The position numbers and the translations under genes are program-made. Shown piece after piece: positions 1 to 8,300 of a DNA stretch of 64,000 nucleotides. The notes beneath the pieces are model-generated. The model made no database searches, was not told the origin of the DNA, and saw only the letters and a program-made list of their open reading frames with translations. The first letter of the stretch is position 1. Each line of letters opens with the position of its first letter. Source of the DNA: Rothia kristinae NBRC 15354 (GTDB lineage Bacteria > Actinomycetota > Actinomycetes > Actinomycetales > Micrococcaceae); NCBI RefSeq assembly GCF_001570865.1, contig NZ_BCSM01000013.1:17288-81287 (forward strand). Direction: 5' to 3'.

Positions 1-1217
1 CCCTGCGCGTCCAACAGCAGGCCGACCCCCAGGACCGTGATCAGCGCGGCCGTGAACCCGCCCATGTTCACCAGTCCGGTGGCGACCCCGCGCTGGCGGG
101 CCGGGGCGTGGGAGCGCACGACGTCGAAGGCGATCATGGACAGCGGGATGCCCATGGCCATCACGACGGCGACCAGCGCGGTCAGCGCGAAGGGCGCGGG
201 CCCGGGCCAGGCCAGCAGCGCGATCCAGGACCCGGCCATCAGCCCGACCCCGCCCAGGGCCAGCTGCACCCGGTGCCCGGAGAAGCGGGAGATCACCGGG
301 CCGAAGGCCAGCGCCCCGACCATCGAGGCGATCACGGCGATGTTCAGCACCGCGTGCGCGGCCGCATCGGAGTAGCCCAGGCCACCGGTCAGGAACGGGG
401 TGCCCCACAGCAGCAGGAACGCGTCCGGGGAGAACATCGTGGCGAAGTGGATCCAGAAGGCCAGCCGGATGCCCGGGCGCCGGATCAGCGAGCGCACCGC
501 GGGCAGCACCCCGGAGGAGCCGGGCCCCACCACCGGCAGGACCTCGGTGATGATCAGCGCCCCGGTGTCGGTGGGCACCGGCGCCGGGGTGGTCAGGATC
601 TCCCGGCCGCGCCCGGTGATGCGCTCGGCGATGGTCGCGGCCCCCGGGCCCTCCCGCAGGAACAGCACCACCAGCACCAGGACCACCGCGCCGAGGGCGG
701 CCAGCCCGGCGAAGCCGGCGAACCAGCCGAAGGCCCCCACGGCCAGGGCCAGGGGTGCCACGGCCAGCAGCTGCCCCACCTGTCCGGCCAGCCCCGTGAT
801 CTGGTTGACCACCGGCATCTGGCGCGGGGTGAACCACTCCGCGACCAGGCGCACCACCGAGGTGAAGATGCAGGCGTCACCGGCACCCAGCAGGATGCGG
901 GCCAGCACCGCCACCGGGACGGCGTCGGCGGCGGCCAGCAGCAGCTGGGCCGCGGACATCACGAGCATCCCGGTGGCCACCACCCAGGAGACGCCGAAGC
1001 GGTCCAGGCACACCCCCACCGGGATCTGGCACACGGCGTAGACCACCAGCTGCAGGAACACGAAGGAGGACAGGGCGGTGGCCTCGGCCCCGAAGTGTTC
1101 CTGGGCCACCGGCCCCAGCGCGGAGAAGGAGCTGCGGTTGATCAGGGCGAGCAGGTAGGCGGCGACCCCGACGGCCCAGATGGCCCATTTGACGTGGAGG
1201 CGGCGGGTGAAGGACAT
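1..1217 (-). CDS. MFS transporter (3' end outside window)
   Basis: Major facilitator superfamily permease; about 405 residues are visible and the C-terminus lies beyond the window edge. Translation begins MSFTRRLHVKWAIWAVGVAA and continues into regularly spaced hydrophobic helices typical of a 12-helix MFS protein, with the short basic loop CLDRFG after the second helix, the position of the MFS motif A. It should sit in the cytoplasmic membrane as a proton-driven exporter or importer; the substrate cannot be read. It lies 31 nt downstream of a condensation-domain acyltransferase on the same strand, so the two are probably co-transcribed and this may export that enzyme's product (inference). 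The ATG at 1217 is chosen because the basic N-terminus followed by helix 1 is standard for the family. Confidence 0.85.
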   Translation of the reverse strand, partial: MSFTRRLHVKWAIWAVGVAAYLLALINRSSFSALGPVAQEHFGAEATALSSFVFLQLVVYAVCQIPVGVCLDRFGVSWVVATGMLVMSAAQLLLAAADAVPVAVLARILLGAGDACIFTSVVRLVAEWFTPRQMPVVNQITGLAGQVGQLLAVAPLALAVGAFGWFAGFAGLAALGAVVLVLVVLFLREGPGAATIAERITGRGREILTTPAPVPTDTGALIITEVLPVVGPGSSGVLPAVRSLIRRPGIRLAFWIHFATMFSPDAFLLLWGTPFLTGGLGYSDAAAHAVLNIAVIASMVGALAFGPVISRFSGHRVQLALGGVGLMAGSWIALLAWPGPAPFALTALVAVVMAMGIPLSMIAFDVVRSHAPARQRGVATGLVNMGGFTAALITVLGVGLLLDAQ

Positions 1218-1248
1218 GGGGCCCACCGTATCGCGGCGCCGCGGGGTC

Positions 1249-2556
1249 TCAGGCGGCCAGCTCCTGCATGCCCGCCACCAGAGCGTCCAGCCACCCGCCC
1301 ACCGACTCCCGGGCCTGCGGGGAGTCCGGGTAGCGGCAGCGCAGGTGCGCCCCGTCCTCGCTGAGGATGAACCAGATCATCACCCCGTCCGTGCGGATCG
1401 CGGCGGAGACGTACTGGGCCTCCAGGCTCGCCGCGTTCTCCACCTGCACCGGCAGGCGGCGCAGGTCCAGCCAGGAGATCGCGAACATCCCCGGGGTCTC
1501 CGGCATCCCGCCCCACGGGGCCAGGATGGGCCGCAGCGGCCAGGAGCCCAGGCGCACCGCCTCCTTCACGGCCGCCGCACACGCCGCGGGTTCCGGATCC
1601 GGGGATTCCAGGACGGAGTTGGTGATGAACCAGCCGACCGAATCGTGCCAGGTCTCGTCGTAGCGGGAGTGCACGGGGAACACCGCGCGCAGCGGGATCC
1701 CCGCCAGCTCCCGGGTGATGCGGGTCATCACCGAGACGGTCTGCGCCAGGGAGGAGACTCCGGCCTCCCGGGCGTGGGCGGCATAGGCGGCCAGCCCCGC
1801 GACGTCGAGGATCTCCCGCACCTCCACCCGCTCCGGCTGGTGCCGGGGATCCCCCAGCGGCAGGGGGAAGCGCGGCATGGACTGGTTGGCGTGCCCCAGG
1901 ATCTCGGCCCACCGCTGGGCGATCTCCGGCGGGGCGGGCGGCATCCGCTCCAGGGCCGCGGTGTGCTCCGGGAAGCCGAGCACGGCGGGTCGCGGCCCGG
2001 TCCGCGCCGCGTCGGACGCGGAGGCCTCCGCATCCCGCAGGGCCGCCAGGAAGTCCCGCAGGATCACCAGCATGGACCACATGTCCACGTGGGCGTGGTC
2101 CGCGGCGATGGCCACCGTGGGCCCGGCGGCGGTCTCCACCACGCACAGCCGGTGCGAGGGCCGGGCGTATGGGGTGCACGCGGCGTCGAAGACCTCCCCG
2201 AGGGCGGCGTTGACCTCCTGCCCGGGGGCGATCTCGTGCTCGCGCCAGGCGCCGGGACCCACCTCCACGGCGTGCAGATGGGGGCCCTCCCCCGGCTCGC
2301 CGGGCAGGAAGACGGTGCGCAGGGTCTGGTGTCGGGCGATGACCGCGAGCCAGGCGTCGCTGAGCCGCTCCCGCGGCACCGGGCCCGGCAGGGTGAAGGT
2401 CAGGGCCATCCAGGACCCGGGACGCTCCCCCGCCCCGACGTGGCGCTGCTGGTCGAAGGAGATCGGCAGCTGACGGCCCGGCGCGGAGACCGCGACGTCG
2501 TAGCCCATGAGGCGCCCGAAGGGCAGCCGCAGGCGGGTGATGTTGGTCAAGCGCAT
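1249..2556 (-). CDS. Stand-alone condensation-domain acyltransferase
   Basis: 435-residue protein resembling the condensation/CoA-dependent acyltransferase superfamily (NRPS C domains, PapA, chloramphenicol acetyltransferase fold). The active-site region reads ADHAHVDMWSM near residue 175, giving HxxxD, but the glycine of the canonical HHxxxDG is Met. A later stretch, VGWFITNSVLESP, matches the bridging region of C domains. No adenylation or carrier domain is next to it, so it acts as a free-standing enzyme, perhaps esterifying or amidating a small molecule or lipid; the substrate is unknown. An MFS permease follows after 31 nt. A TAAGTT box at 2563-2568 (minus strand), 6 nt before the ATG, suggests a leaderless transcript. 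Family fairly sure, function open. Confidence 0.7.
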   Translation of the reverse strand: MRLTNITRLRLPFGRLMGYDVAVSAPGRQLPISFDQQRHVGAGERPGSWMALTFTLPGPVPRERLSDAWLAVIARHQTLRTVFLPGEPGEGPHLHAVEVGPGAWREHEIAPGQEVNAALGEVFDAACTPYARPSHRLCVVETAAGPTVAIAADHAHVDMWSMLVILRDFLAALRDAEASASDAARTGPRPAVLGFPEHTAALERMPPAPPEIAQRWAEILGHANQSMPRFPLPLGDPRHQPERVEVREILDVAGLAAYAAHAREAGVSSLAQTVSVMTRITRELAGIPLRAVFPVHSRYDETWHDSVGWFITNSVLESPDPEPAACAAAVKEAVRLGSWPLRPILAPWGGMPETPGMFAISWLDLRRLPVQVENAASLEAQYVSAAIRTDGVMIWFILSEDGAHLRCRYPDSPQARESVGGWLDALVAGMQELAA

Positions 2557-2648
2557 GGGGGTAACTTAACCAGAAGCATCGGGCGGGCGCGCGAGCGCAT
2601 CCCGAACGGTGGACGGACGGACCGGGTGAGAGCGGGAGATGAGGCGCG

Positions 2649-3482
2649 ATGGACGCTGACCAGGAACGACGCGGTGCCACGGTGATCACGGAGGGCGGGT
2701 TCCCCGTCCCCGGGGCGCGGCTGGCGTGGGAGCTCAGCGACGAGGGCGGGCACCCGGTGGTCCAGCTGCACGGCCTGACCTCCTCCCGCGCCCGGGACCG
2801 CACCCTCGGCCTGGATCTGGGTCGGGGCCTGAGCGGGACCCGGCTGCTGCGCTACGACGCCCGCGGGCACGGGCGATCCACCGGGCGCCCCATGCCCAGC
2901 GACTACCGCTGGCCCGTGCTGGCCGATGACCTGCTGCGGCTGCTGGAGGGGATCTTCCCCGGGGAGGCGGTGCACGGCGTCGGGCAGTCCATGGGTGCTG
3001 CGACCCTGCTGTACGCGGCGATCCGGGACCCCGAGCGCTTCACCGGCCTGACCCTGATGCTGCCGCCCACCGCGTGGGCCACCCGCGCCCGCAAGGCCGA
3101 GGAGTATCGGGCGGCCGGGGAGCTGGTGCGCCGCCACGGGGTCGAGGCCTTCGTGACCGCGGGGCTGGACGGGCCGCAGCCCCCGGCCAAGCCCGAGGCC
3201 CCCCGCACCGTCCCGGACGTGGACCCCGCGCTGCTGCCCTACGTCTTCGAGGGCGCCGGGACCTCCGATCTGCCGTCCCTGGCGGACATCGCCCAGGTGC
3301 ACGTGCCCGTGACCGTGCTGGCCTGGGTGCGGGACCGGGCCCACCCGGTCTCCACGGCGCAGATCCTCGCCGAGACCCTCCCGACGGTGGACCTGAAGGT
3401 AGCCGCGACCCGTGAGGAGGTCAGCGCCTGGCCGGAGGTGCTGTGCGCCGACGTCGCCCGGAACGACGAGGCCGCTGTGTAG
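2649..3482 (+). CDS. Alpha/beta-fold hydrolase
   Basis: 277-residue alpha/beta hydrolase. An early VVQLHGLTSS is the oxyanion-hole HG segment, the nucleophile elbow is GVGQSMGAAT (GxSxG, Ser near residue 114), and an acidic residue plus a late His fit the triad, although the C-terminal VSAWPEVLCADVA is short for this fold. It is a soluble cytoplasmic esterase or hydrolase; the substrate cannot be deduced. The ATG at 2649 is preceded by a GAGG ribosome site with 5 nt spacing. The gene starts 92 nt from the divergent condensation-domain gene and is followed by mug on the same strand. Confidence 0.8.
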   Translation: MDADQERRGATVITEGGFPVPGARLAWELSDEGGHPVVQLHGLTSSRARDRTLGLDLGRGLSGTRLLRYDARGHGRSTGRPMPSDYRWPVLADDLLRLLEGIFPGEAVHGVGQSMGAATLLYAAIRDPERFTGLTLMLPPTAWATRARKAEEYRAAGELVRRHGVEAFVTAGLDGPQPPAKPEAPRTVPDVDPALLPYVFEGAGTSDLPSLADIAQVHVPVTVLAWVRDRAHPVSTAQILAETLPTVDLKVAATREEVSAWPEVLCADVARNDEAAV

Positions 3483-3546
3483 CCGACCTGCCGGGTGGGG
3501 GCCGGGCGCCCGGCGTCGTGCGGCGGCGTCGCTCTAGGGTGGGAGG

Positions 3547-4197
3547 ATGAGCACCGAGTTCCGATCCCGCCGCCGGCCCTCCCCGATGGGCGGGGCCAAG
3601 CCCACCCGCGCGGACCTGGAGCGCTTCGCCACGGATGACCCGCACGCCCGCGATGACGTGCTGCCCTACGGGCCCTACGCGGGGCGGCGGATGCGGATGC
3701 TGATCGTCGGGGTGAACCCCAGTCTGTGGTCCGCCGCCGTCAACGCGCCCTTCGCCCGGCCGGGCAACCGCTTCTGGCCCTCGCTGCACGAGGCCGGGGT
3801 GACCGAGTATCGCCTGGACACCTCGCGGGGACTGAGCGAGCAGGACGAGGAGTATCTGCTGCGCCGGGGGTTGGGCATGACCAACCTGGTGGGTCGGGCC
3901 AGCGTCCGTGCAGATGAGCTGAGCCGCGAGGAGCTGCGCGACGGTGCGGCCGAGCTGGTGCGGCTGGTGCGCGAGTACCGCCCGGAGCGGGTCGCGGTCG
4001 CCGGTATCACCGCCTTCCGCACGGCCTTCCGCCGCCCGAAGGCCGCCCTGGGCCGCCAGGACGTCGCCGAGATCGAGGACTGGCCGGAGGACGTGGCCCT
4101 GTGGGTGGTGCCCCAGCCCAGCGGCCTGAACGCCCACGAGACCGTGCACACCCTGGCCGAGAAGTGGCGGGCCGTCTGGGAGGCGGACCTGGCCTGA
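3547..4197 (+). CDS. mug: G/U mismatch-specific uracil-DNA glycosylase
   Basis: 216-residue protein of the Mug/TDG branch of the uracil-DNA glycosylase superfamily, which removes uracil or thymine-derived lesions from G:U mismatches in base-excision repair. Family hallmarks are LIVGVNPSLWS (catalytic GINPG-type loop, with Ser after Pro), NAPFARPGNRFWP, and VVPQPSGLNAH near the C-terminus, which corresponds to the leucine-wedge motif. An N-terminal extension of about 35 residues contains PYGPYAGRRMRM leading to the core. A TAGGGT box at 3535-3540, 6 nt before ATG, overlaps a GGGAGG ribosome site. It converges with the GIY-YIG gene (42-nt gap) and begins a run of DNA-repair genes. Confidence 0.92.
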   Translation: MSTEFRSRRRPSPMGGAKPTRADLERFATDDPHARDDVLPYGPYAGRRMRMLIVGVNPSLWSAAVNAPFARPGNRFWPSLHEAGVTEYRLDTSRGLSEQDEEYLLRRGLGMTNLVGRASVRADELSREELRDGAAELVRLVREYRPERVAVAGITAFRTAFRRPKAALGRQDVAEIEDWPEDVALWVVPQPSGLNAHETVHTLAEKWRAVWEADLA

Positions 4198-4239
4198 CGG
4201 ACGGAGTTCCCGCTGACAGGCGGCCCGCCGTACGGTATC

Positions 4240-5235
4240 TCAGCGGTGGACGCCGGGGTCCGGGGACTCCTCGAGCTGCTCGGCGATGGAACAGAAGACG
4301 TCATCGGCGAGATGGTCGTTGTGGAACCGGGCGAACATGCTCGGTCCCTTGCGCAGCAGCCCCATCGCCAGCCGCGCCGCTCCCCCGGCGAGCTCAGGAG
4401 CAGCCAGCACTGCGGCCAGCTCGTCCGGGGTATCCGTGAAGATCTGCCGCACTGCTCCGACGGGTCCGTAGGAGACCTCCTGATGAACGCCGGGGTCCAG
4501 GACGGCGACGTCGGTGTCCGCAGCGACGTTGATGAATCCCTCGATCCGTGATCGGCCATCCCCGAGGGCCTCCCCGATCACCAGAGTCTCCACGTTGTTC
4601 ACGCTGATCGCCGCCAGCCGCCGCCAGTCCGGACGGCGCCCCGTAGAGGGCAGAGCGGTCATCACCCAGAAGCGACCCTCTGTCACATGGGGCCAGGGCA
4701 GGCAGCGCCGAACGTAGCAGGCAAGCATCGCGACGACGTCGTCGAAAGCATCCTGCCGACGCAGCCGCTCATACCCCGAGCGAGCGCGGCGGCGACGCCC
4801 CGCGGACGCTGCGCGGTCCCCGATCACGCATGGCTCCGTCCGTCCATCCAGCCACTCGGCCTGCTCCTGCCGATCCACCAGCACGTCGAGGGCATCCGAG
4901 CGCAGAGGGAGGCTGACCAGATCGATGTTGCGCAGCGACACCCCCTGCGCGGCGAGTCGGGAGATCACGTCTCTCTCGATCTGGTTGAGCCGTTCCCGTT
5001 CTGCGGGCAGGAAGCTCACCGCGACGATCTCCCCCGGCCAGCGACGTCGGTGGGAGGCGAAACGCGACAGCAGATCCACGGTCTGTCCGACGTAGCGCTC
5101 TCCATCGGAGAACTCGAGGATGTAGATGCCCATCCTGGGTCTGTCCGGCTCCAGGATCGCAGCGAGTGCTGTTGCGTCGTCGAGAACCCACCGGGTGAAG
5201 CGGGATGACGGGCTCCTGGATTCCATGCCGCCCAT
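4240..5235 (-). CDS. GIY-YIG domain protein
   Basis: 331-residue protein with a GIY-YIG nuclease-type module near residues 36-100: MGIYILEFSDGERYVGQTVD supplies the GIY...YVG strand pair, followed by SRFASHRRRW with the conserved Arg region and by LNQIERDVI, whose Glu suits the metal-binding position. The remaining ~200 residues (from about 130) are not recognised. GIY-YIG proteins cut DNA during repair, homing or restriction; the role here is unknown. The start is either ATG 5235 (MGGMES) or ATG 5226 (MES); neither has a strong ribosome site. It begins 11 nt after the ACR3-type transporter stop, so the two may be translated from one mRNA. Base composition looks somewhat lower in GC than neighbours, compatible with transfer. 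Confidence 0.75.
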   Translation of the reverse strand: MGGMESRSPSSRFTRWVLDDATALAAILEPDRPRMGIYILEFSDGERYVGQTVDLLSRFASHRRRWPGEIVAVSFLPAERERLNQIERDVISRLAAQGVSLRNIDLVSLPLRSDALDVLVDRQEQAEWLDGRTEPCVIGDRAASAGRRRRARSGYERLRRQDAFDDVVAMLACYVRRCLPWPHVTEGRFWVMTALPSTGRRPDWRRLAAISVNNVETLVIGEALGDGRSRIEGFINVAADTDVAVLDPGVHQEVSYGPVGAVRQIFTDTPDELAAVLAAPELAGGAARLAMGLLRKGPSMFARFHNDHLADDVFCSIAEQLEESPDPGVHR

Positions 5236-5246
5236 TCTCGCCCATG

Positions 5247-6245
5247 TCAGCGGGGAGGCGTCGGGGCGGGGGCCCGGGTACCCGCGGGCAGCAGGCCGGG
5301 AGCCGCGCGCAGCAGCAGGAGCAGGAATGGCAGCTCCACCAGGGTCTGCACCACCACCGCGGGGGCGGCAGCGGACAGCTCGGCGGGCAGGGCCAGCACC
5401 AGGGGCAGCACCACCAGGGAGTTGCGGGCCACCCCGCTGAAGACCACCGCCCGCGCACCCGCGGCATCCAGGCGCAGCACCCGGCACGCCAGCGTTCCCA
5501 GCAGCGTCATCACCACGGCGAACAGCAGATACACCGGCACCAGCCCCAGCAGACGACCCAGCATCGGCAGCACCTGCCCGATCTGGGAGAGCACCGCCGC
5601 GGCCAGCACCAGGGCGGTGGTCGGCACCATCCCGGCCTCCACCACCTCGACCGCACGGGCCCCGGACCGGCGTCGGGCCGCCCACGTCTGAGCGGCGACG
5701 GCGGCCAGCAACGGCAGGAGGATCAGCACCGCGAAGGCCTCCGCGAAGGGCCCGGCCCGCACCGTTCCCGCGGCCTGCGGGCCGGCCAGGAGGGCGAGGG
5801 CCGGGGGCAGCAGGAGCATCTGGCCGGACAGCAGCAGCGGGGTCGCGGCCAGCAGTCGGGCCCGATCCCCGCCGGCCATCCCCGCGAAGACCAGCACCCA
5901 GTCCACGCACGGCGCCAGGAGCACGAACAGCACCCCGACGCGCAGCGCCGGATCCGGGACCAGCACGAGGGCCAGCAGCACCGCGAGGGCCGGGGCGATC
6001 ACGGCTTTCACGAGGGCCAACCCCAGCAGGAATCGCCGGTCCCGCAGCCCAGCGCTCAGGCGCGCGACCGGCACGCCGAGGAAGGTCTGGAACAGCAGCA
6101 GACCGAGCAGGGGCGTCAGGGCCGCTTCCGCCGGACCCGCGGCGTCGGGCACTAAGACTCCAATGCCCGCCGCGAGCGCGACGGCCGCCAGGTACACCCA
6201 CACCTGGTGCCGCTGCGCCCACTGCCCCGCCGTCATGACACCCAT
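5247..6245 (-). CDS. ACR3/bile-acid:Na+ symporter-type membrane transporter
   Basis: 332-residue integral membrane protein of the BART superfamily (ACR3 arsenite exporters and bile acid:sodium symporters), about ten hydrophobic helices. Supporting stretches are LAPCVDWVLVFAGMAGGD in the middle (the Cys-containing helix seen in ACR3-type exporters) and VVFSGVARNSLVVLPLVLAL near the C-terminus (the family's crossover motif). Arsenite or a related oxyanion is the likely cargo, but no arsR or arsC is adjacent, so specificity is uncertain. The start ATG 6245 has GGAG 9 nt upstream; a longer reading frame upstream runs through a repeat region and is unlikely to be translated. It is followed at 11 nt by the GIY-YIG gene. 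Confidence 0.8.
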   Translation of the reverse strand: MGVMTAGQWAQRHQVWVYLAAVALAAGIGVLVPDAAGPAEAALTPLLGLLLFQTFLGVPVARLSAGLRDRRFLLGLALVKAVIAPALAVLLALVLVPDPALRVGVLFVLLAPCVDWVLVFAGMAGGDRARLLAATPLLLSGQMLLLPPALALLAGPQAAGTVRAGPFAEAFAVLILLPLLAAVAAQTWAARRRSGARAVEVVEAGMVPTTALVLAAAVLSQIGQVLPMLGRLLGLVPVYLLFAVVMTLLGTLACRVLRLDAAGARAVVFSGVARNSLVVLPLVLALPAELSAAAPAVVVQTLVELPFLLLLLRAAPGLLPAGTRAPAPTPPR

Positions 6246-6279
6246 GGTGACACGCTCCGCGGCATGCAGGGGGATCGGT

Positions 6280-6369
6280 TGAGGTGCGGGGTTCTTGCTG
6301 AGGTGCGGGGTTCGTGCTGAGATGCGGCCCGCCGTGCGGCATCTCAACACAAACGCCGCATCTCAGCAC
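6280..6369. repeat. 19-nt tandem repeats forming a palindrome
   Basis: Between alkB and the ACR3-type gene, a 19-nt unit (TGAGGTGCGGGGTTCTTGC) is repeated at 6280-6298 and 6299-6317, a diverged third copy follows at 6318, and two more copies lie inverted to the right. GTGCTGAGATGCGGC (6314-6328) and its perfect reverse complement at 6355-6369 form a 15-bp inverted repeat with a 26-nt loop. It could act as a terminator or attenuator for alkB, or be a dispersed intergenic repeat family. Confidence 0.75.
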
Positions 6370-6401
6370 AGCACCGACACCTCGACGGCGGGCGGCCCCG
6401 G

Positions 6402-7088
6402 TCAGCCCTCGGACAGGCCGGTGACGCGCAGGGTGATGTTGATGCGCCCGGTCTCCAGGCCGCAGTCGGCAGGTGCCGTGCCGGGGAAGATGCGCGGCAC
6501 CCCGTGGAAGGCGAAGCGGGAGGGGCCACCGAAGACGAACAGGTCCCCGGAGGCCAGCCTGAGGTCTGTGTACGGGCGGGAGCGGGTCTCGGTGTTGCCG
6601 AAGCGGAACAGACAGGTGTCCCCGATGGATACGGAGACCACCGGGGCGGAGGAGCGCTCGTCCTTGTCCTGGTGCATGCCCATGCGCGCGGCGTCGTCGT
6701 AGTAGTTGACCAGGGCGGTGTCCGGCACGTAGGTGCGGGCCGCGGCGTCGTCCCCGGTGGCGGCCGCGAGGCCCTGCTGACCCATGCGCACCATCCAGTC
6801 CGGCACCGGCAGGACCCGCCGGCCGTTCACGTCCACGGCCTCCCGGGTGTAGCCCGCGGGGCGCCAGTGCCAGCCCAGGCACACGGTGCGCACGCTCATC
6901 TCATGTCCGCGGATGCTGGCCGCTCGCGGCGGGACGGGGCCCGCGGCCCACTCCCGAAACCGTGCGACCAGCCACCGCTGCTGGTCGAGCGTCAGCCAGC
7001 CGGGGACGTGGTGTGCGCCGTCGGGCAGCTCGACGGCGGGTCGGGCCAGCGCGTCGTCGCCGAACAGGCCGGGGCTGGTCGAGTTCAC
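6402..7088 (-). CDS. alkB: AlkB-type 2-oxoglutarate/Fe(II) DNA dealkylase
   Basis: 228-residue AlkB-family dioxygenase that oxidatively removes methyl groups from 1-methyladenine and 3-methylcytosine in DNA or RNA. Signature residues: LVNYYDDAARMGMHQDKDE carries the substrate-lid Tyr and the iron ligands HxD; the distal His is in RFAFHGVPR; INITLRVTG provides the Arg that binds 2-oxoglutarate. The start is GTG 7088, whose GTGA overlaps the TGA of the upstream GNAT-Ogt gene, indicating translational coupling; the longer frame upstream is a shadow of that gene. A direct reversal enzyme for N-methyl lesions paired with one for O6-methylguanine makes a compact alkylation-repair operon. Confidence 0.93.
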   Translation of the reverse strand: MNSTSPGLFGDDALARPAVELPDGAHHVPGWLTLDQQRWLVARFREWAAGPVPPRAASIRGHEMSVRTVCLGWHWRPAGYTREAVDVNGRRVLPVPDWMVRMGQQGLAAATGDDAAARTYVPDTALVNYYDDAARMGMHQDKDERSSAPVVSVSIGDTCLFRFGNTETRSRPYTDLRLASGDLFVFGGPSRFAFHGVPRIFPGTAPADCGLETGRINITLRVTGLSEG

Positions 7089-8140
7089 GCGTCCGTGCCT
7101 TCGAGGGTGAGCAGGGTGCGTTTGGCCTCCAGTCCGCCGACGTAGCCGCCGAGTCCGCCGTCGCTGCGCACGACCCGGTGACACGGCACGATGACCGGCA
7201 GCGGGTTGGAGGCGCACGCTGTGCCGACGGCGCGCACAGCCTTCGGGTTGCCCGTCCTCTCAGCGAGCTGGCGATAGGTGCGGGTGACGCCGAAGGGGAT
7301 GCGCTGAAGGCCCCGGCGCACCCGCTCGGCGAAGCCGGTGGAGAGGCTGCGGTCCAGGGGCAGGTGGAAGTCCCGGCGCCGCCCGGTGAAATACTCCCCG
7401 AGCTGAGCCGCAGCTGAGTCCAGATGGTCCCGGGCCTGCGGGGCGGTCTCGGCGGCGTCGGTGGCTCCCTCGAGGTGTCGAGTCAGCTGCTCCACCACGT
7501 CGTCGAATCCCTGCTGCTCGAAGGCGACCCGCACCAGCCCGCGGGGTGTGGCCGCCAGCAGCAGCAGACCGAGCGGAGTGTCCAGGGTGCGGTGGGCGAG
7601 CAGAGAATCAGCTTTCCACGGGCCCTCGTCGACCATCGAGATCCCGGAGCCTCCCGGGATCTCGCCGCCGCCAGACGGCAGAGGCCTCGGGGAGGATGCC
7701 AGGGTGGAACGGGCCGGTAGCTCACAGCGATAGCGACGACTGGTCGGCCACCGTGGATCCGCCGCCGCGGAGATGCGAAAACCGAGGCGACGGTAGAAGT
7801 CCACGGCGTCGTCATCCGTGTGGGCGACGAACTGTACGCCCCCGTGGGCTTCTCGCAGGCGACTGACCAGTCCTGAGCCGATGCCATCACCGGTCGCGTC
7901 CTGCGCTACAGCGAGGTATTCCAGCTCGATCTGCTGGGGCCGGATGCTGGCGGCGGCGAACCCCACGAGCTCATCCCGTCTGCGCGCGGCAAGGAGCTCC
8001 ATCCCGGGAAGCTCTTCATCGCGGATCCGCTGAAGCTCGGCTTCCGGCAGCTCAGCCGCCCGGTGCAGGAGGGCGAGGAAATTCGGGGAGTGCAGGTCCC
8101 GCCAGGTCAGTGCGCCGAGGATGTATGGAGGGCCAGTCAT
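7085..8140 (-). CDS. ogt: GNAT acetyltransferase fused to O6-methylguanine-DNA methyltransferase
   Basis: 351-residue fusion. Residues ~1-145 form a GNAT domain (LEYLAVAQDATGDGIGSGL is the acetyl-CoA binding strand and loop; VDFYRRLGF is the usual C-terminal motif). After a linker rich in Pro/Gly/Ser (~145-172), residues ~175-351 are an Ogt/MGMT domain: FGVTRTYRQLA matches the DNA-binding helix region and VIVPCHRVV carries the suicidal acceptor Cys320, followed by GGLGGYVGGLEAKRTLL. The methyltransferase transfers alkyl groups from O6-guanine to its own Cys; the role of the GNAT half is unknown. Its stop overlaps the alkB start. Ogt usually stands alone at about 160-180 residues, so the N-terminal acetyltransferase is notable. 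A frameshift or misassembly is not apparent in the linker. Confidence 0.9.
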   Translation of the reverse strand: MTGPPYILGALTWRDLHSPNFLALLHRAAELPEAELQRIRDEELPGMELLAARRRDELVGFAAASIRPQQIELEYLAVAQDATGDGIGSGLVSRLREAHGGVQFVAHTDDDAVDFYRRLGFRISAAADPRWPTSRRYRCELPARSTLASSPRPLPSGGGEIPGGSGISMVDEGPWKADSLLAHRTLDTPLGLLLLAATPRGLVRVAFEQQGFDDVVEQLTRHLEGATDAAETAPQARDHLDSAAAQLGEYFTGRRRDFHLPLDRSLSTGFAERVRRGLQRIPFGVTRTYRQLAERTGNPKAVRAVGTACASNPLPVIVPCHRVVRSDGGLGGYVGGLEAKRTLLTLEGTDA

Positions 8141-8300
8141 GAATCTACGGTACGCCGCAGCGTATGGGTTTTTCAGAGCAAAGCGCGGCGCTCGTCCTCA
8201 TCAGCGCTTGCGCCGACGTCGGCGACCACGGGTCGACGGGCATCGGCAGGAGCGGGAAGGAGTGGGCCGTCTCCTCGCCGGTGTGCCGGCACGGAGTCGT

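Noticed and set aside
108..1364. 418-aa plus-strand frame rich in Gly, His, Gln and Arg
   Set aside because: It is the antisense shadow of the MFS gene; composition is that of a GC-rich shadow and no domain is visible.
4240..6882. Single 880-aa minus-strand frame
   Set aside because: Only its 3' part (the GIY-YIG protein) is coding; the rest runs out of frame through the transporter and alkB genes.
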